Shown: one piece after another, positions 1 through 5,840 of the stretch
How the letters are laid out: each line of letters begins with the position of its first letter
Numbering within the stretch: position 1 is the first letter of the stretch
Assembly (NCBI GenBank): GCA_028065135.1
Contig: JAPTWR010000069.1
Location: 1 to 10,168, forward strand
DNA from: Acidithiobacillus sp.
Lineage (GTDB): Bacteria; Pseudomonadota; Gammaproteobacteria; Acidithiobacillales; Acidithiobacillaceae
Length of the DNA: 10,168 nt
Direction of reading: 5' to 3'
Translations under genes and position numbers: made by a program
The notes under the pieces: model-generated
What the model was told of the DNA's origin: nothing
The model's database searches: none
The model's input: only the letters and a program-made list of their open reading frames with translations

Positions 1-387
1 GTGGATTTTGCCACGCGGGGGTATGACGCCTTGCTTCTTTAGGACCTGGGATAGCGCCTTGCGATCAGCCGCTCGGCATTCCCCGGACCAGGGAGCCAGA
101 AAGGGAACGGCAATCAGGAGGCTGCGCAACCCATTGCCATAGGATTTCGCACAAGCCATTTCGGTAGCCCGATCCCAATAGTATTGCCAAAGTTCGGTCA
201 GTCCCTCGGCACGGAGGGTTTCCAGCACAGCCTGGAAGGCTTCGTCGTCACGCTCATACAAAATGGTATAGAGCGATGTCAACAATCGCGACATCTCCGA
301 ACCGTGCTTCAGCGCGTTACCGACCGCGTGCGCGAGCGGCATCATTTCCCCCAGAAGAGCCTCTATTCTGGCGCTACGCTTTCTCAT
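1..387 (-). CDS. Unrecognised protein, C-terminus cut off by the window edge
   Basis: An open frame of 129 codons runs from an ATG at 387 to the left edge without a stop, so the gene continues outside the window. The protein starts MRKRSARIEALLGEMMPL and later reads SLYTILYERDDEAFQAVLETL and SLLIAVPFLAPWSGECRA. It looks mostly helical, with no signal peptide; the short hydrophobic stretch SLLIAVPFLAPW is too short to call a membrane segment. I recognise no family. It lies 76 bases after the rnhA stop on the same strand and may be cotranscribed. The ATG has only a distant GGGA upstream; an in-frame TTG at 405 preceded by AAAGAAG is an alternative start. Unbroken coding and protein-like composition support a real gene, but its role is unknown. 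Confidence 0.6.
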   Translation of the reverse strand, partial: MRKRSARIEALLGEMMPLAHAVGNALKHGSEMSRLLTSLYTILYERDDEAFQAVLETLRAEGLTELWQYYWDRATEMACAKSYGNGLRSLLIAVPFLAPWSGECRAADRKALSQVLKKQGVIPPRGKIH

Positions 388-463
388 GATGGCACCGAAT
401 CCCAAGTGCTTCTTTTGCTGTGGGCTACAGCGGCGAAATAGAGAAGATGCTGACCCGCCCACT

Positions 464-904
464 TCATCCCAGAGTCAATCCACGGTTCGCGAGCTGGTCT
501 GCCGTCTCGTTTTCCGGATGCCCATTGTGCCCACGTACCCACTCCAGCTTGACCTTGCGGGTAAGATACTCCTGGTGCAGCAGTTTCCAGAGTTCCTGGT
601 TCAGTACCGGCGATCCCGAGGCCGTTTTCCAGCCCTTCCTGATCCAGCCGGGGAGCCATTCCCCCAATCCCTTCAGGGTGTACTGGCTATCAGAGCAAAG
701 AATTACTTCCGCCCCTTCGGGAATCCTGCGCAAGGACTCAATGGCTGCCGTCAGTTCGGCAATGTTGTTGGTGCCCCGTTTCTGGATAAAGCCGCAATGC
801 TCCGTGCGCTCCCCATCCGGCGACTCAATCACCGCTCCCCAGGCACAGGGGCCGGGATTGGTCGGGCCGCAGGAACCATCACACCAAATTTTCCATACAC
901 TCAC
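464..904 (-). CDS. rnhA: Ribonuclease HI
   Basis: This 146-residue protein has the full RNase HI fold signature. The acidic catalytic set is D9 (in WCDGSC), E50 (in NNIAELTA), D72 (in CSDSQY) and D136 (in NETADQLA), with the flexible-loop histidine H126 in RGHNGHPEN. The basic region WLPGWIRKGWKTASG (about residues 83-97) matches the substrate-binding handle of the E. coli-type enzyme. The family cleaves the RNA strand of RNA-DNA hybrids in the cytoplasm, clearing R-loops and primer remnants. Length is normal. The start is a GTG at 904, chosen because GGGAG sits 7 bases upstream and the family's N-terminus begins here. It follows hsdM by 52 bases on the same strand. It may be a passenger of the operon or have its own weak promoter in that gap. 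Confidence 0.95.
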   Translation of the reverse strand: MSVWKIWCDGSCGPTNPGPCAWGAVIESPDGERTEHCGFIQKRGTNNIAELTAAIESLRRIPEGAEVILCSDSQYTLKGLGEWLPGWIRKGWKTASGSPVLNQELWKLLHQEYLTRKVKLEWVRGHNGHPENETADQLANRGLTLG

Positions 905-928
905 AAAACGACTCCCTTGCTTCTGAAA

Positions 929-946
929 TCATGCGTCATGAGTATA
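929..946 (-). promoter_or_regulatory. Possible weak promoter and small operator-like repeat before rnhA
   Basis: In the 52-base gap between hsdM and rnhA the minus strand has TATACT (946-941), which resembles a -10 box. It abuts the short inverted repeat TCATG-ACG-CATGA (941-929). No convincing -35 box is present at the right distance, so this is only a candidate for separate expression of rnhA. Confidence 0.2.
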
Positions 947-956
947 ACGCAGTCTG

Positions 957-2570
957 TCACGGTGCCCCCAGCGGCGGTAGATCAAGCTCCTGCAGAAAAG
1001 CATTGTGCCGCTGCGTGGCCTCCGCGATCTTGCGCTCCAACGCGGTCAGCTCCTTGTGGACCGCCTGCAGGTCGATTTCGTCCTCAGCCTGGGCCGTGCT
1101 GACATACCGGGAGATGTTGAGGTTATAGCCATTCTCCTCGATTTCGGCCATTGGCACCCGGCGTGCGTAACGACCCTCCTCGCGGCGAAGCTGGTAGGTG
1201 TCGATAATTTTGTCGATATCTTCGGGCCGCAAGCGATTCTGCCGCTTTCCCTTCTCAAAATGCTCGGCGGCGTTGATGAACAGCACGTCATCAGGCTTCT
1301 TGCACTTCTTGAGGACGAGGATGCAGACCGGGATGCCGGTGGAGAAAAACAGATTGGCGGGCAGGCCGATCACCGTGTCGATGTTGCCGTCCTTGAGGAG
1401 CTTGGTGCGGATGCGTTCTTCGGCACCCCCGCGAAAGAGCACGCCATGAGGCAGGATGATGGCCATGACTCCCTCGGGCTTGAGGTAATGAAAACCGTGC
1501 AGGAGAAAGGCAAAGTCCGCAGCAGACTTGGGAGCGAGGCCATAGTTCTTGAAGCGCATATCCTCGCCTAAGGCGCTACTCGGCTCCCAGCGATAACTAA
1601 AGGGGGGATTGGCGACTACGGCGTCGAACTTGGGTGCCTTGGCCGGATTCGTTTCGCGCAGGAGGTCCCAATCATTGGTCAGGGTGTCGCCATGGTAAAT
1701 CTCGAACTCCGAGTCTTTCACCCCATGGAGCAGCATATTCATCCGCGCCAGGTTGTAGGTGGTGATATTCTTTTCCTGCCCATAGATCTTGCCAATGCCG
1801 TGGGGACCCATGCGGTGCCGGACGTTGAGCAGCAGGGAGCCGGAGCCGCAAGCGAAGTCCAGGACGCTCTCCAGTTGCTTCTTCTTGCCCGTAGATGGGT
1901 CCTGGCTATCGAGGGTGACTATCCCTGAGAGGATGCTGGAGATTTGCTGGGGGGTGTAGAACTCTCCGGCCTTTTTGCCGGAGCCCGCAGCAAACTGGCC
2001 GATCAGATACTCGTAGGCATCGCCCAGCACGTCCTGGTTGGTGGAGAACTGAGCCAGACCATCGGCGATGGCCTGGATGATGGTACAGAGCTTGGCATTG
2101 CGGGCGCTGTAGTCCTTGCCCAGCTTTTCTGAGTTCAGGTTAATCTCGGAAAATAGGCCATTGAAAGTGCTGGCGAAGGATTCGTTTTCGATGTAGTCGA
2201 AACCCTTTTGCAGGGTGTGCAGCAAATCCCGGTTCTGGGTGCGGGCCAATTCCGATATGCTCCCCCAGAGGAATTCGGGGCGAACCACATAGTGGATCTT
2301 CCGGCGCATCTGCTTCTCGAACTCTTCGATGTCATCGGGATTCTGGGTATACCACAACGCCAGGGGTGTGCGGCGGTCCACCGTGCCCAATTCAGGGTAA
2401 TCGGAACCCAGTTCCTTTTGTGCGGCTTGCGCGTAGTTGTCCGACAGGTAGCGGAGGAACAGGAAGGACAGCATGTAGTCGCGGAAGTCGTCCGCGTTCA
2501 TCGCTCCACGTAAGGTGTCGGCAATGCCCCAGAGGGTGTTGCCTAGTTGTTTCTGGTCGATTTCAGTCAT
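957..2570 (-). CDS. hsdM: Type I restriction-modification system, methyltransferase subunit HsdM
   Basis: This 537-residue protein is the modification subunit of a type I system. Two copies with one HsdS make the adenine-N6 methyltransferase, and with HsdR the restriction complex. Residues 1-180 form the HsdM N-terminal helical domain (NTLWGIADTLRGAMNADDFR, DYMLSFLFLRYLSDN). The junction motif GEFYTP is at 202-207. The S-adenosylmethionine motif I DFACGSGS is at 238-245, and catalytic motif IV NPPF at 321-324. A charged helical tail follows, as expected for HsdS contact. Length and motifs fit the type IC (EcoR124I-like) group. The frame is open upstream to 2768, but homology starts at MTEIDQKQLG. 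That ATG overlaps the TGA of the upstream PIN remnant (ATGA, 2570-2567), implying translational coupling; I see no strong Shine-Dalgarno. It is unusual that hsdM is last in the locus. Confidence 0.96.
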   Translation of the reverse strand: MTEIDQKQLGNTLWGIADTLRGAMNADDFRDYMLSFLFLRYLSDNYAQAAQKELGSDYPELGTVDRRTPLALWYTQNPDDIEEFEKQMRRKIHYVVRPEFLWGSISELARTQNRDLLHTLQKGFDYIENESFASTFNGLFSEINLNSEKLGKDYSARNAKLCTIIQAIADGLAQFSTNQDVLGDAYEYLIGQFAAGSGKKAGEFYTPQQISSILSGIVTLDSQDPSTGKKKQLESVLDFACGSGSLLLNVRHRMGPHGIGKIYGQEKNITTYNLARMNMLLHGVKDSEFEIYHGDTLTNDWDLLRETNPAKAPKFDAVVANPPFSYRWEPSSALGEDMRFKNYGLAPKSAADFAFLLHGFHYLKPEGVMAIILPHGVLFRGGAEERIRTKLLKDGNIDTVIGLPANLFFSTGIPVCILVLKKCKKPDDVLFINAAEHFEKGKRQNRLRPEDIDKIIDTYQLRREEGRYARRVPMAEIEENGYNLNISRYVSTAQAEDEIDLQAVHKELTALERKIAEATQRHNAFLQELDLPPLGAP

Positions 2571-2731
2571 GGTTTCATCGCTACGGTGAGGGTGGGGACG
2601 CCCAGGCGTGTGAAGTCGTCGGTGTTCTGGGTGATCACGGTCAGACCGTGGACCAGAGCGGTAGCGGCAATGATCGCGTCGGGGGGTTGGGTGTTGTAAA
2701 GGATGACGTTGGAATCGAACAGATAGCTCAT
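2567..2731 (-). pseudogene. VapC-like PIN toxin remnant with internal deletion
   Basis: This 54-codon ORF reads MSYLFDSNVILYNTQ and then directly DAIIAATALVHGLTVITQN. The first part is the N-terminal strand of a PIN ribonuclease with its first catalytic Asp (D6). The second is the C-terminal part, with the DxxIAATA Asp (D18) and the N-x-x-D-F motif (N36, D39). Compared with the intact VapC in this window, about 70 central residues are missing, including the region of the second acidic residue, yet the frame is kept. It overlaps the upstream antitoxin stop (ATGA, 2731-2728) and the hsdM start (ATGA, 2570-2567). It is probably catalytically dead. It may persist as a translational linker into hsdM, or keep binding the antitoxin; both roles are inference. 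Confidence 0.8.
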
Positions 2732-2958
2732 CGCTCCCAGCCTTCACGGGAAGCGGTGAGATAGACATCTACGCGCTCACGGGTGGCCTGGCCACGTCCG
2801 TAGAAGCTGCGGGGATCGAATGGGGCAGACTCTTCTGGATTGGTCTTCACCACAATCCCCTCCTCTTCTTCCAGCTGCTGGAACATCAGCTGGACCAGGC
2901 GAAACTTTTCGGCATGGCTTAGGCGAGAAACCACGGGCAAAAGGTCATCGTTGGACAT
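2728..2958 (-). CDS. Antitoxin-like protein upstream of the PIN remnant
   Basis: A 76-residue acidic protein starting MSNDDLLPVVSRLSHAEKFR and ending YLTASREGWER. The N-terminal helical pattern (LSHAEKFRLVQLMFQQLEEEEG, with bulky residues spaced as in a helix) resembles VapB-type and DUF2281-type antitoxins. The C-terminal half (FDPRSFYGRGQ) would be the toxin-binding tail. ATG 2958 is chosen over longer in-frame starts because GGAG lies 8 bases upstream. Its stop overlaps the start of the deleted vapC, the usual arrangement of a VapBC pair. With the toxin broken, this antitoxin may be an orphan that still autoregulates, or it may act on PIN toxins elsewhere. The family assignment is by pattern and context only. 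Confidence 0.72.
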   Translation of the reverse strand: MSNDDLLPVVSRLSHAEKFRLVQLMFQQLEEEEGIVVKTNPEESAPFDPRSFYGRGQATRERVDVYLTASREGWER

Positions 2959-3098
2959 GGCAGCGACTCCGGACGGAAGAACATGCTGAGGATCGTATTC
3001 CCAAGTATGGCGATGGATTTTCCCAACCAAACGCAGGAATAGAATAGGTTATCGTGGGAGATCCCTGCACGGGTGAGCGTCGCGGCCTTTGGTTGCAT
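2959..3098 (-). promoter_or_regulatory. 140-base gap before the second antitoxin, possible internal promoter
   Basis: This is the largest intergenic gap inside the locus downstream of hsdR, so an internal promoter for antitoxin, PIN remnant, hsdM and rnhA would fit here. On the minus strand there are TATTCT (about 3038-3033) and CATACT -10-like hexamers, the latter behind a TTGGTT at a slightly short 15-base spacing. None is convincing. The sequence includes a small GGGA/TCCC inverted repeat around 3057-3066 but no T-tailed terminator. Confidence 0.2.
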
Positions 3099-3302
3099 TC
3101 AGTCATGCGCGGACTCACTTGTGACCGTCCTGCGCAACTCTTGCGCGGAGACATGCACCACTTGCCCATCCCGAACAATGACAATACTGGTATTGGTTTG
3201 CATGGCCGTCTTTCTGGCCAGCTGAGCTGCCCGCCGCAAGGCGTTCAGGGAAGCGCGTACATCCGGGTCCTTGGCATTGGCAATATCGCTTGGCAGATTC
3301 AT
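3099..3302 (-). CDS. Small partner of the zeta-like toxin, candidate antitoxin
   Basis: This 67-residue protein starts MNLPSDIANAKDPDVRASLN. It has a helical middle (ALRRAAQLARKTAMQTNTS), a short beta segment (IVIVRDGQVVHVS) and a charged tail. I know small proteins of this pattern as frequent neighbours of COG4185 zeta-like ATPases and infer an antitoxin role. ATG 3302 is preferred over the ATG at 3317 because GGGGAG lies 7 bases upstream and it gives an ATGA overlap with the toxin stop (3302-3299). The order toxin first, antitoxin second is the reverse of the classic arrangement. No DNA-binding motif is evident. Confidence 0.75.
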   Translation of the reverse strand: MNLPSDIANAKDPDVRASLNALRRAAQLARKTAMQTNTSIVIVRDGQVVHVSAQELRRTVTSESAHD

Positions 3303-3820
3303 AGGTTTTCTCCCCATTCGAGCAGTGCAGGTTGAGCACTAGAATTATCGTATTTTACCCAGTTGCTGACACTGTGCTTGTAGTGCTGATCAAAATTCCG
3401 CAATCCTGCGGCGAAGCGACGGCGGATGACCGCCTCAGGGATGCCATGCCCGCCCTGTCGTACCCGCTCGGACACGCGAGCAATCGCCATTTCGGCGCTT
3501 GGCAGGGCCAGGAAAAACAGCGCGACGTGGTAACCCTGTGCCTGCCACTGCGAGATGGAGTGCAGATAGGATAGGCCCGACAAGGTCGTCTCGAAAGCAA
3601 AGCTCTCTCCCCGACGCACGCAGGCCGCCATTTCCTCCAGCATCAAACGCCCAGCACGAATCGATGCGGCCTCTGGCGCGAAGGGTGACAGGCCCGCGGC
3701 AATCAGATCGGCATTGATGAAACGGGGGCAGCGTGCCTCTTCCGGCAAAAAAGATCGGGCGAAGGTGGTTTTCCCGGCACCGTTCGGACCAGCGATCATG
3801 AGGATCTTGGGCGTGCTCAT
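3299..3820 (-). CDS. Zeta/COG4185-type P-loop kinase toxin
   Basis: This 173-residue protein begins MSTPKILMIAGPNGAGKTTF. The Walker A P-loop GPNGAGKT covers residues 11-18, followed by FINADLIAAGLSPF (34-47) with the conserved Asp D38, then FETTLSG (76-82), and RVSERVRQGGHGIPEAVIRRRF (115-136) with several conserved arginines. This is the layout of zeta-toxin-like ATPases (COG4185). Epsilon-zeta toxins phosphorylate UDP-N-acetylglucosamine; the substrate of the COG4185 branch is not something the sequence reveals. Length is slightly under the usual 190-200 residues, but the C-terminus (VKYDNSSAQPALLEWG) is in place, so it looks intact. Its ATG overlaps the hsdS stop and its stop overlaps the downstream antitoxin start, both by ATGA, so it is translated from the restriction operon message. 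Confidence 0.88.
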   Translation of the reverse strand: MSTPKILMIAGPNGAGKTTFARSFLPEEARCPRFINADLIAAGLSPFAPEAASIRAGRLMLEEMAACVRRGESFAFETTLSGLSYLHSISQWQAQGYHVALFFLALPSAEMAIARVSERVRQGGHGIPEAVIRRRFAAGLRNFDQHYKHSVSNWVKYDNSSAQPALLEWGENL

Positions 3821-5088
3821 CCCGGCGTATCGTCCAGAACCGGAAAGAGCTGCTGCATCAGCCCCTTTTTATGGGTCTTGAGCGCTCCGACTTTCTGAGC
3901 CTGGGCCGTGATCAGATCGTCAAGGGAAGAGAGGCAGTCGGAAATCTTTTGTTGTTCTTCATGTCCTGGAACAGGCAGATCAATAAGCTTTAATTGACTC
4001 GCATACAAATGGACAACTGTGTCACCCTGGGCGGTCCTTGCAATTTCTTCCTTAGCAGGACCATTCAGGATATAACTTAGGAAGAGTCCGTCAATATTTG
4101 GCCGGAGAACATTTAAGTCGCCACCCAACGCGACTTGGTCCAGTTTGACACAAGACGCTCTGGCGATATCTATTTTTGTTTCCCCAGAGGCCGGAACGAT
4201 AACATCGTTAGCTCTGCTAAGGAAAAGTTCTGACGGGGAGACGTTTGTTCTTGAGAATACGTTTTTGATGGACTCGTTATACTCTGTATAAAGCTCGCCA
4301 TAACGTATACAAGGGGTCTGTCCTTGTGGATCAATATCAGCTTTTGAAATACCTTTTCCCTTAAAAAAGTCAGCAATCTCTTCCAGCTTCCTTATTTGCC
4401 AAGCATCCCGAAACTCTGGAAACCGCATCCTGGGCACCGTTTCCCCTTCTGCCGGGAAAAGCTGCTGCATCAACCCCCTTTTATGAGTCTTGAGCGCATT
4501 GAGCTTTTGCGCCTCCAGGGTGATTAAGTCGTCGAAGGAAGAGAGGCAGTCGGCGATTTTTTGTTGTTCTTTTTTGTTGGGATATAAAACAGGTAAAAAC
4601 TTAATGATGTCTACGTTGAGGTTTTGCACGCCGCTACCGGCCGCATTGTTTGAGAAGTATTTTTGACTGATAGATGTCATCATTAGATAGTAAATATAAT
4701 CCCTATCAATGGTAGCATCGATTTCTGAAACGGCAATCCATCCGTCATGGATGCAAGTTTTAATTTCAAGAATATACGGCCGCCCAAAGCTCATTGAGTT
4801 TGAAAGTATCAAATCTCCAGGATTGACCACTCGCGTTTTGGTCAACGCGGCAGGAATGACTTTTTCCTGTGTGTTTATGACAAATTTTGATTCTTTATCA
4901 ATGTCTCCAATTTTTAACCAATTAAGACCATTAGCATCGTTGGTTATAAATTCATCAATCGGACGAGGTGAACCACCTCGCACAATTACTGCGAAGTCTT
5001 CTAGTCGTTTTGTTTCCCACTCCCCCGACTCCCGAAACTCCGGAAAACGCAGCCTGGGCACTCTTCCACGGTTTTCTGTCTCCTTCAT
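3817..5088 (-). CDS. hsdS: Type I restriction-modification system, specificity subunit HsdS
   Basis: This 423-residue protein determines the DNA sequence bound by the methylase and the restriction complex. It has two repeated halves. TRD1 (about 20-172) begins VPRLRFPEFRESGEWE and is followed by the conserved block KKEQQKIADCLSSFDDLI (172-189) through LKTHKRGLMQQLFP (199-212). TRD2 (about 219-375) begins VPRMRFPEFRDAW and is followed by HEEQQKISDCLSSLDDLI through LKTHKKGLMQQLFP (403-416). The conserved blocks form the paired central and C-terminal helices that set the spacer of a bipartite recognition sequence. The target cannot be read from the sequence. The start at 5088 overlaps vapC's stop (ATGA). 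The TRD coding segments are clearly AT-richer than the flanking genes, which suggests domain acquisition by transfer. Confidence 0.95.
   Translation of the reverse strand: MKETENRGRVPRLRFPEFRESGEWETKRLEDFAVIVRGGSPRPIDEFITNDANGLNWLKIGDIDKESKFVINTQEKVIPAALTKTRVVNPGDLILSNSMSFGRPYILEIKTCIHDGWIAVSEIDATIDRDYIYYLMMTSISQKYFSNNAAGSGVQNLNVDIIKFLPVLYPNKKEQQKIADCLSSFDDLITLEAQKLNALKTHKRGLMQQLFPAEGETVPRMRFPEFRDAWQIRKLEEIADFFKGKGISKADIDPQGQTPCIRYGELYTEYNESIKNVFSRTNVSPSELFLSRANDVIVPASGETKIDIARASCVKLDQVALGGDLNVLRPNIDGLFLSYILNGPAKEEIARTAQGDTVVHLYASQLKLIDLPVPGHEEQQKISDCLSSLDDLITAQAQKVGALKTHKKGLMQQLFPVLDDTPG
3842..3960 (-). repeat. Internal direct repeat of hsdS, copy 2
   Basis: This segment encodes the C-terminal conserved block of HsdS and matches 4454-4572 at a constant offset of 612 bases, with no indels seen. 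It shares identical stretches such as AGCTGCTGCATCA (plus strand, 3848-3860 and 4460-4472). Such repeats support TRD shuffling by homologous recombination. Confidence 0.85.
4454..4572 (-). repeat. Internal direct repeat of hsdS, copy 1
   Basis: This encodes the central conserved block of HsdS between the two TRDs. It is the partner of 3842-3960, 612 bases (204 codons) apart. A recombination between the two would delete TRD2 and leave a half-length HsdS. Confidence 0.85.
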
Positions 5089-5474
5089 CCGTTCTGCTTC
5101 CCATGCGCTTCCTGCCGCAGCGGATTATGGATAATTAATCCATTGATCCACGTAAAATCCTTTTCATTTGCGCTCGCCAGTGGTAGTTGATGCTCCAGAC
5201 AAGTTGCCGCAATCAAGGCGTCGCCAAGGGTCATCTTCCGTTGTCGACGCAGCGCAATGGCAAGTTCCATGGTTACGGAGCCGATCATCAGCAATTCCAG
5301 CTGATCGAGAATAGCCATAATGGCCTGTTGTTCAGCCTCTTGCAGGTTAGGGTATCCCAGCGTTTCCAGACGAGTGATGGCTGAGTAGTGGCTCGCATGC
5401 GCGACCAACCAGCTCCGCAAGGCTTGATGCTGCGCTTGTGTTGCATAGATGATCAGGTTGCTGTCAATCAGCAT
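5085..5474 (-). CDS. vapC: VapC-type PIN-domain toxin
   Basis: This 129-residue PIN ribonuclease begins MLIDSNLIIYATQ. The four acidic PIN positions are present: D4, E37 (TRLETLGY), D85 (GDALIAAT) and D106 (NEKDF). VapC toxins cleave RNA (tRNA or rRNA in studied cases) when freed from VapB. The frame is open further upstream, but ATG 5474 is chosen because GGAAG lies 5 bases upstream and the PIN fold starts here. It overlaps vapB by 11 bases and overlaps the hsdS start by ATGA. The toxin is therefore translated on the same message as the specificity subunit. It looks full-length and active, unlike the deleted PIN gene before hsdM, with which it shares the DSN-x-I-x-Y N-terminal pattern and the DAxIAAT block. 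Confidence 0.92.
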   Translation of the reverse strand: MLIDSNLIIYATQAQHQALRSWLVAHASHYSAITRLETLGYPNLQEAEQQAIMAILDQLELLMIGSVTMELAIALRRQRKMTLGDALIAATCLEHQLPLASANEKDFTWINGLIIHNPLRQEAHGKQNG

Positions 5475-5733
5475 GCTTTCTTCCAGGTAGCGGGCGATCC
5501 TGGCGTTGTTCCTGTTGCCAGGACACCGGGTCCGCAATATCGCCATAGGGATTCAATGCCACGGCTTGTTCCAACGCTTGGGCAAGGCGTTCCCGTTCTA
5601 TGGGCCGGGAGACGTTGGAAACACTCCCTTGGGCTTTTTGCTCCAGGTACAAGGTGTAATGCAGAAGCTCTGCCTGTAAGGGTAAGGGCAAACTGGAGGC
5701 ATGTTGCTGGACTTGTTGCAAAATCGTGTTCAT
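5464..5733 (-). CDS. VapB-like antitoxin (DUF2281 type)
   Basis: This 89-residue protein begins MNTILQQVQQHASSLPLPLQ and continues AELLHYTLYLEQKA. That is the DUF2281 pattern: a helix, a loop LPxPLQ, then a second helix ending in LEQK. The C-terminal part (ERERLAQALEQAVALNPYGD, IADPVSWQQEQRQDR) should wrap and inhibit the toxin. ATG 5733 is chosen because GGAG lies 6 bases upstream; a longer in-frame start exists but would precede that site. The gene overlaps vapC by 11 bases, so the two are a standard antitoxin-first pair. It is probably a repressor of its own unit together with VapC, as is usual in the family. Confidence 0.85.
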   Translation of the reverse strand: MNTILQQVQQHASSLPLPLQAELLHYTLYLEQKAQGSVSNVSRPIERERLAQALEQAVALNPYGDIADPVSWQQEQRQDRPLPGRKHAD

Positions 5734-5840
5734 GTCAGGCTCCATTGTGAGCAAACCAAAATTGGGGGTCATTCATCTCAACAACCGCCTGTTGTGGCAA
5801 GGCGTTATTGCGCTGGATTCACTCCTTACGCCGTGGATGA
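5734..5840 (-). promoter_or_regulatory. Gap between hsdR and vapB with a possible operator
   Basis: This 107-base gap is the natural place for a vapBC promoter and autorepression operator. It has one short inverted repeat, ACAAC-CGCCT-GTTGT (5781-5795), about 48 bases upstream of the vapB start. I see no clear -35/-10 pair and no T-tailed terminator, so read-through from hsdR is likely. Confidence 0.25.

Noticed and set aside
1005..1571. Plus-strand open frame opposite hsdM (188 codons)
   Set aside because: It is antisense to conserved HsdM sequence and has no ribosome site or recognisable motif.
957..2768. hsdM start at 2768
   Set aside because: The extra 66 residues are the out-of-frame translation of the PIN remnant. 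MTEIDQKQLG at 2570 is the family start and gives the ATGA overlap.
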